Part shown: positions 60,201 through 64,000 of the stretch, piece after piece
Layout of the letters: each line of letters starts with the position of its first letter
Numbering within the stretch: the stretch's first letter is position 1
Assembly: GCA_963755825.1 (NCBI GenBank)
Contig: CAVWLA010000001.1
Location: 1,550,001 to 1,614,000 of the forward strand
DNA: 64,000 nucleotides
Source of the DNA: DATBQN01 sp963755825
GTDB lineage: Bacteria; Acidobacteriota; Thermoanaerobaculia; Multivoradales; UBA5704
Direction: 5' to 3'
Program-made: the position numbers and the translations under genes
Notes under the pieces: model-generated
The model's input: the letters and a program-made list of their open reading frames with translations, nothing else
Databases searched by the model: none
Told to the model about the DNA's origin: nothing

Positions 60201-61271
60201 ACCCTCGACCAGCTCACCGACCCGCTCGGCCACCGCACCCGCTGGCTCCGCGACGGCCTCGACCGCACCGTCGGCCGCCAGCTCAACGACCGCACGGTGG
60301 CCCTCTTCGACTACGACGGCTCCGGGCGGCTGATCCGCCGCACCGACGCCATGGGCCAATCGGCGAGCTACACCTACGCTCTCGACAACAAGCCGCTCGG
60401 CATCACCTACCAGAGCGCGGCGCGGCCGACGGCGGCGGTCGCCTACCAGTGGGACGCCCTCTATCCCCGCCTGGCGCTGGTCAGCGACGGCACCGGCACC
60501 ACCACCTACACCTACTACCCGGCGGGGGTCGCCGGCGCCGGCAAGGTCTCCAGCATCGCCACCCCGGCGCCCGGCCACAGCCTCACCTTCCAGTACGACC
60601 TCCTCGGCCGGCGGACCTCCTACGCCGTCGACGGCGCCGCCGTCATCTCGACCTTCGACGCCGAGGACCGGCTGACGACGGTGGGCGGACCGCTCGGCAC
60701 CTTCACCGCAACCTACGACGGCGCCTCCGACCGCCCGACGTCCATCACCTATCCGAACGGCATGGGGCCAGCGCTCACCTACTCCGACGCCGCCCACGAC
60801 TTCCGCGTCTCGCGGCTGCGCTGGGGGCCGGCCGGCGCGAGCTACAACCTGTCGCAGTTCGACTTCACCTACGACGCCGCCGAGGACAAGCTGGCGAGCC
60901 TCGCCTGGCACGACGCCACCAACTCCTCCGGCGCCTTCTTCTCCTTCGCCTTCGACCCCGCCGGGCAGCTCATCGGCCGGCTGCAGACCTCCGACCCGTC
61001 GCTCGCGCGCGGCAGCGTCCTCCACGCCCTCGCCTACGGCTACGACCTCGTCGGCAACCGCACCAGCGAGACCAGCGACACCGCCATCTCGCTCTCCACC
61101 TTCGGCGCCGACGACCAGCAGATCGCCATTGAGCGCGGCCTGTCGGAGGAGGCGCTGCGCGCCATCCACTCGGCGCGCGCCCGCCGCGCCGTCGCGCCGA
61201 GCTCGACCCAACCATCGACCCAACCATCGCCCCAACCAGCCGCCCGCACGCCGCAAGGAGGTCGCCAGTGA
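57219..61271 (+). CDS. RHS/YD-repeat protein with N-terminal C39-like peptidase domain
   Basis: ATG 57219 follows CCAGGAGAACAGACC. The 1350-residue protein has a signal peptide (about 1-29) and a helical region (about 60-210). A domain with Cys219 (AFRCGPLAVERV), His290 (VVHWKAGHFAAVV) and Asp in AKDLTFGDDHW reproduces the Cys-His-Asp order of C39 bacteriocin-processing peptidases. From about 385 an RHS body follows, with YD repeats such as LAYDASLRLASLTDAIGQQT and TYTYDAANRVRTW. It ends in a Ser/Pro/Gln tail without the RHS core or a toxin tip. Its stop overlaps the next start as GTGA. The C39 domain may process the RHS chain or the downstream partner. Confidence 0.85.
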   Translation: MDMSSLPLRLGRAALVAGALLMSTGAGAEAPAATAVKPPAAQAATPPADEPAGDPIIRRIGQQRIFAEPLVAVGRPPAAETAELARALDRYRAARDVEAVDPLLNFLSAHPASAWKPSLLADLAVLYRHTGYIDRALAAAGEAWRLTSRASEPEARRIADSALATTVELTAALGRTAELAELLAAVAARPLGGHPAEVVSNARAGLWLMRHDPGSAFRCGPLAVERVSQALHPERPLDPRLMSYPSTTQGTSLAEIDRLARGAGLDLAPIHRRHGSAIPVPAVVHWKAGHFAAVVAERGDRFLAKDLTFGDDHWISRRALEEESSGYMLAVRRDAVRPGWRQVDAEEAAGVRGRGATGNPNPGATQPQAPKKPKLPGDCGSPGRGMPTYDFHTAVVSLNVTDRPLGYVPPRGPAIEIGITYNSREDFQPATFTFSNLGSRWSIDWLSYVEDDDPNNAGQTVRLAERGGGSFILPHVAGTAAGTYGPNVAGYHETLVRTLAGGATVSFVRQYPDGSKDVYAQSDGATTLRKFFLTAVSDAAGNSVTLAYDASLRLASLTDAIGQQTTLAYGLAADPYKITAVGDPFGRQASFQYAGGELAGVTDAAGMISTFAYGPTGADSSLPVDFLHSMTTPYGTTAFDMGEHPPLNGEDIGNVRWLVATDPVGNRERIEFIHEAPGTASATTEAVPSGFGNQFLQYRNTFYWNRAAMEQYSDSDPNRYVNATFLFHWLHDATGGSTIAAASIPESIQIQGQHRIWFAYPDQPSSFFQGSLSTPTRIAQVLDNGQQQVFAQTYDTAGRLQTVTDPLGRKASYHYAANGIDLVAVRNDLPNGTSGEQLLAATYTAAHQPATVTDYAGQTYTGNYNAYGQLTSVRRPDGATTNLTYDARGFLTQVARAGTSFAETYTYDAANRVRTWTSTDGYTLTFDYDNLDRLMRITFPDATTYSVVLDRLDVAEIHDRLGRVSRFAYDAADRLVSSTDPAGRTTGYSWCGCGTLDQLTDPLGHRTRWLRDGLDRTVGRQLNDRTVALFDYDGSGRLIRRTDAMGQSASYTYALDNKPLGITYQSAARPTAAVAYQWDALYPRLALVSDGTGTTTYTYYPAGVAGAGKVSSIATPAPGHSLTFQYDLLGRRTSYAVDGAAVISTFDAEDRLTTVGGPLGTFTATYDGASDRPTSITYPNGMGPALTYSDAAHDFRVSRLRWGPAGASYNLSQFDFTYDAAEDKLASLAWHDATNSSGAFFSFAFDPAGQLIGRLQTSDPSLARGSVLHALAYGYDLVGNRTSETSDTAISLSTFGADDQQIAIERGLSEEALRAIHSARARRAVAPSSTQPSTQPSPQPAARTPQGGRQ

Positions 61272-64000
61272 ACGGATCCGACATCCGCCGCGCAGTCGCC
61301 GCGACGTGGCGCTCCTGCCGCCGCGCCCTGCCGTCGCTCGCCCTCGTTCTGACCGGACTCGCCGCCGGCGTCCCATTGAACGCCGCCTCGCCGTCGATCA
61401 CCATCACGCCGAGCTCGGGCACGGTCGTCGACCAGGGCTCGTCGATCGGCTTCACCGCGACCCTCAACGACACCCCCAACGACCCGCTGACCCGCTGCTA
61501 CGTCAGCTTCCCGACGACGCCCCCGTCGCCGCCCTGCAACTGGACCTGGACGGTCTCCGGCGGCGGCTACGTGCCGGGGAACCCAGGCGACCCCAACGGC
61601 ACCTCGTCGGCCTTCCTCTCGCAGTTCACCCCCGGCACCTTCACCATCACCGTCTCGCGCTACAACGTACCGCCGGCCTCGATCGGCGTCACCGTGCGGC
61701 CGATGACGATCGCGGTGAGCGGCCCGGCGAGCCTGCCGCAGGGCGAGTCGGGCCGCTTCACGGCGACCTTCGCGGGCGTGCAGCCGGACGGCGTCGGCGA
61801 TACCGCCGTCACCTGGAGCCTCTCCGGCGGCGGCACCCTGAGCCCCGACCCCACCTGCTCGACCTGCAGCGCGCAGACGACGACGGTCTACGCCGGCACC
61901 ACCGCCGGCAGCTACCTGCTGACCGCGACCAGCGTCAAGGAGCCGGCGGTCGCCAAGTCGTACGCCTTCACCGTGCTGCCGCCGCCGGTCGCCTCGATCA
62001 CCCCGACCTCGGCGCTGATGTCGGCCAACCAGCAGGTGCTCTTCTCGGCGAGCGCCATCAACACCTCGGACCAGACGATGATTCTCTACACCGACGACCC
62101 CGCCGGCTTCGTCAACATGACGACCAACAGCGCCGGCTACTTCGGCCACGATCCGACCAAGCCCGGCGGGGTGTTCCACGTCATGGCGACCAGCGAGCGC
62201 GGCGGCACACCGGCCTCGGCGCCGGTCACCGTCGTCGTGCTCGGCATCGTGCCGACTCCGATCACCGTGCTGCCGGGGACCTCGCGGCAGTTCTTCGGCC
62301 AGCTCACCGGCAGCCAGCAGAGCCTCGCCTGGTCGACGACGGTGCCGGGGGCGACGATCGGCAGCGGCGGCCGGCTGCAGGTGCCCGCCGGCACCGCCGC
62401 CGGCGCGTACACCGTCAAGGTGCAGACGGTCGGCAACCCGCTCGCCTCGGCGACCGCGGCGGTCGCCGTCGCCAGCTCCATCCCGGTCACCGGCGTCGCC
62501 ATCTCGCCGGCGCGCTCGGTGATCGACTCGGCGCAGCAGGAGCACCTCGACGCCCTCGTCCTCGGTCAGGCCGGCGAGCCCAATCCCAACCAGGCGGTGA
62601 CCTGGTCGGTGGCCGGCCCGGCGGCGGCGGCGGTCGACGCGAGCGGCCTCTTCACCGCCCCCGCCGTCCCCGGCGTCTACACGGTGACCGCGACGTCGCA
62701 GGCGGACGGGTCGAAGTCCGCCACCGCGACGGTGACGGTCGGCGAGGACCTCATGGTCCTCCCCTCCTGGGCGAGCGTCGCGCCGGGCACCGCGATCGCC
62801 TTCACGGCGGAGGTGACCGCCGGCGGCAGCCCGGCGGTGACCTGGAGCGTCGAGGAGGGGAGCGCCGGCGGCAGCATCTCGGCGGCCGGCCTCTACACGG
62901 CGCCGGCGGCGGCCGGGGTGTACCACGTCCTCGCCGTCTCGACGGCCGGCGGCGAGGCCGTGCAGGGGATGGCGACGGTCGTCGTCGGCGCCAGCCCGGA
63001 GATCGCGGTGACCGTGGCGCCGGCCGCGGTGACGCTCGCGGCCGGCGGCATGCAGCGGTTCACAGCCGCCGTCCAGGGGTCGGCAGACACCGCCGTCGCC
63101 TGGACGGCCTCGGATGGCGCGATCGAACCGAGCGGCCTGTTCACCGCGCCGCCGTACTACGGCACGGTGACCATCACCGCCACCAGCCACGCCGACGGCC
63201 GGGTGCAGGGGGCGGCGACGGTGGTGGTCTCCGACGCCGCCTCAGGCCAGTCGTTCCAGTACGACGCCGACGGCAACCTCCTCGCCGACGGCAGCCGCAC
63301 CTACGAGTGGGACGCCGAGAACCACCTGACGGCGATCAACATCGGCACCCATCGCAGCGAGTTCGTCTATGACGGCCTCGGCCGGCGCGTGCTCATCACC
63401 GAGAAAGACAGCGGCGCGGTGACCAGCAGCCGGCGCTATCTCTGGATCGGCGACCAGATGGTCGAGGAGACCGACGCGCTCTCGGCGTCGTCCGTCGTGC
63501 CGCCGGGCTCGGGCGGCTCCTTCGAGGCGGCCGACTGCGGCCAGCTCGCCGGCTGGGCCTGGGATGCCACCCAGCCCGCCATCCCGCAGAGCGTCGACGT
63601 CTACGACGGCGCGACCAGGATCGCCACCGTCCTCGCCAACGCCTACCGGGCCGACTTGAAGGCGGCGGGGGTGGGCGGCGGCGCTCACGGCTTCACGCTG
63701 CCGACGCCGGCGGCGCTGAAGACCGGCGCCGCGCACACCGTCCAGGTGCTGCTCACCGCCACGGGGGCCTCGCTCGGCTCGCGGAGCGTCACCTGCGCGG
63801 CGCCCACCTTCGGCGGCTCGCTCGACATCGCCGACTGCACGCAGCTCGCCGGCTGGGCCTGGGACGCCAACCAGCCCAACGCGGCGCAGAACGTCGACGT
63901 CTACGACGGCGCGACCAAGGTCGCCACCGTCTACGCCAACATCTTCCGGCAGGATCTCTTGAACGCCCACATCGGCAACGGCGTCCACGGCTTCGCTCTT
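61268..64000 (+). CDS. Exported Ig-like/RHS-tail/GWAWD-repeat protein (3' truncated by window)
   Basis: GTG 61268 overlaps the upstream stop, and the frame stays open to the window end (more than 910 residues). A signal peptide (LPSLALVLTGLAAGVPLNAA) is followed by about six Ig-like domains, several with the closing motif GLFTAPAVPGVYTVTATSQA. A short RHS segment (FQYDADGNLLADGSRTYEWD, FVYDGLGRRVLI, RRYLWIGDQMVEETDA) comes next. Two copies of a domain beginning DCGQLAGWAWDATQP and DCTQLAGWAWDANQP, each with VDVYDGATR/K, end the visible part. The RHS segment looks like the missing C-terminal part of the upstream protein, so the two polypeptides may assemble into one shell. Confidence 0.85.
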   Translation, partial: MNGSDIRRAVAATWRSCRRALPSLALVLTGLAAGVPLNAASPSITITPSSGTVVDQGSSIGFTATLNDTPNDPLTRCYVSFPTTPPSPPCNWTWTVSGGGYVPGNPGDPNGTSSAFLSQFTPGTFTITVSRYNVPPASIGVTVRPMTIAVSGPASLPQGESGRFTATFAGVQPDGVGDTAVTWSLSGGGTLSPDPTCSTCSAQTTTVYAGTTAGSYLLTATSVKEPAVAKSYAFTVLPPPVASITPTSALMSANQQVLFSASAINTSDQTMILYTDDPAGFVNMTTNSAGYFGHDPTKPGGVFHVMATSERGGTPASAPVTVVVLGIVPTPITVLPGTSRQFFGQLTGSQQSLAWSTTVPGATIGSGGRLQVPAGTAAGAYTVKVQTVGNPLASATAAVAVASSIPVTGVAISPARSVIDSAQQEHLDALVLGQAGEPNPNQAVTWSVAGPAAAAVDASGLFTAPAVPGVYTVTATSQADGSKSATATVTVGEDLMVLPSWASVAPGTAIAFTAEVTAGGSPAVTWSVEEGSAGGSISAAGLYTAPAAAGVYHVLAVSTAGGEAVQGMATVVVGASPEIAVTVAPAAVTLAAGGMQRFTAAVQGSADTAVAWTASDGAIEPSGLFTAPPYYGTVTITATSHADGRVQGAATVVVSDAASGQSFQYDADGNLLADGSRTYEWDAENHLTAINIGTHRSEFVYDGLGRRVLITEKDSGAVTSSRRYLWIGDQMVEETDALSASSVVPPGSGGSFEAADCGQLAGWAWDATQPAIPQSVDVYDGATRIATVLANAYRADLKAAGVGGGAHGFTLPTPAALKTGAAHTVQVLLTATGASLGSRSVTCAAPTFGGSLDIADCTQLAGWAWDANQPNAAQNVDVYDGATKVATVYANIFRQDLLNAHIGNGVHGFAL

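Noticed and set aside
56961..61376. Very long minus-strand open frame opposite the second RHS gene
   Set aside because: Same composition effect. The plus strand encodes clear C39 and YD-repeat motifs throughout.

Overview
This is a GC-rich bacterial window that carries no rRNA or other phylogenetic marker gene. Its style (Ku/LigD end joining, large Sec-exported RHS proteins, HTH-TPR regulators, many small Cys-rich exported proteins, an OmpA-fused ABC binding protein beside PspA) suggests a Gram-negative soil or sediment bacterium, most plausibly Acidobacteriota. That placement is inference. Several genes carry single frameshifts, so either recent decay or assembly error must be kept in mind.

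Layout. 1-2.8 kb: tail of a DNA-ligase-like gene, a YegP-type protein and a secreted metzincin protease. 2.75-23.0 kb: a probable integrated island. It starts with a P4-type tyrosine recombinase broken by a perfect 20-bp tandem duplication. It is bounded by a 14-bp perfect direct repeat that on the left lies across the stop codon of the protease gene. Cargo: a two-gene CBASS-like defence pair (CD-NTase + SLATT membrane effector), an IS3-type insertion sequence, an AlpA-like regulator, two near-identical HTH-TPR regulators flanking a small exported repeat peptide (resembling a peptide-receptor signalling cassette), further TPR/HTH hypothetical genes, and an operon of two exported DTR-domain proteins, an RHS protein with a variable low-GC tip, a likely membrane immunity protein and orphan RHS fragments.

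23-36 kb: exported proteins, MarC, a BON lipoprotein, FdhD, the NHEJ pair ku-ligD, a YcaQ-type DNA glycosylase and an outer-membrane barrel. 35.5-41.5 kb: an envelope-stress-like operon of a coiled-coil protein, PspA, substrate-binding/OmpA fusion, permease, ATPase and a membrane protein. A hairpin-rich 430-bp repeat region follows, then a PLP-dependent Cys/Met enzyme. 43.5-50 kb: methyltransferase, ECF sigma factor (probable CTG start) with a membrane partner, low-GC orphans and secreted proteins. 50-57 kb: AAA+ ATPase, an ABC-2 exporter, a GIY-YIG protein, a lipoprotein and a TlpA-like thioredoxin. 57.2 kb to the end: a second RHS locus with an N-terminal C39-like peptidase domain, followed by an overlapping Ig/RHS/GWAWD protein running off the window.

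Two items are the best candidates for undescribed biology: the HTH-TPR regulators with the exported NIDP-repeat peptide (8.0-11.5 kb), and two 103-bp intergenic elements (25.7 and 37.0 kb) whose closing stems differ in sequence but keep pairing by compensatory changes.
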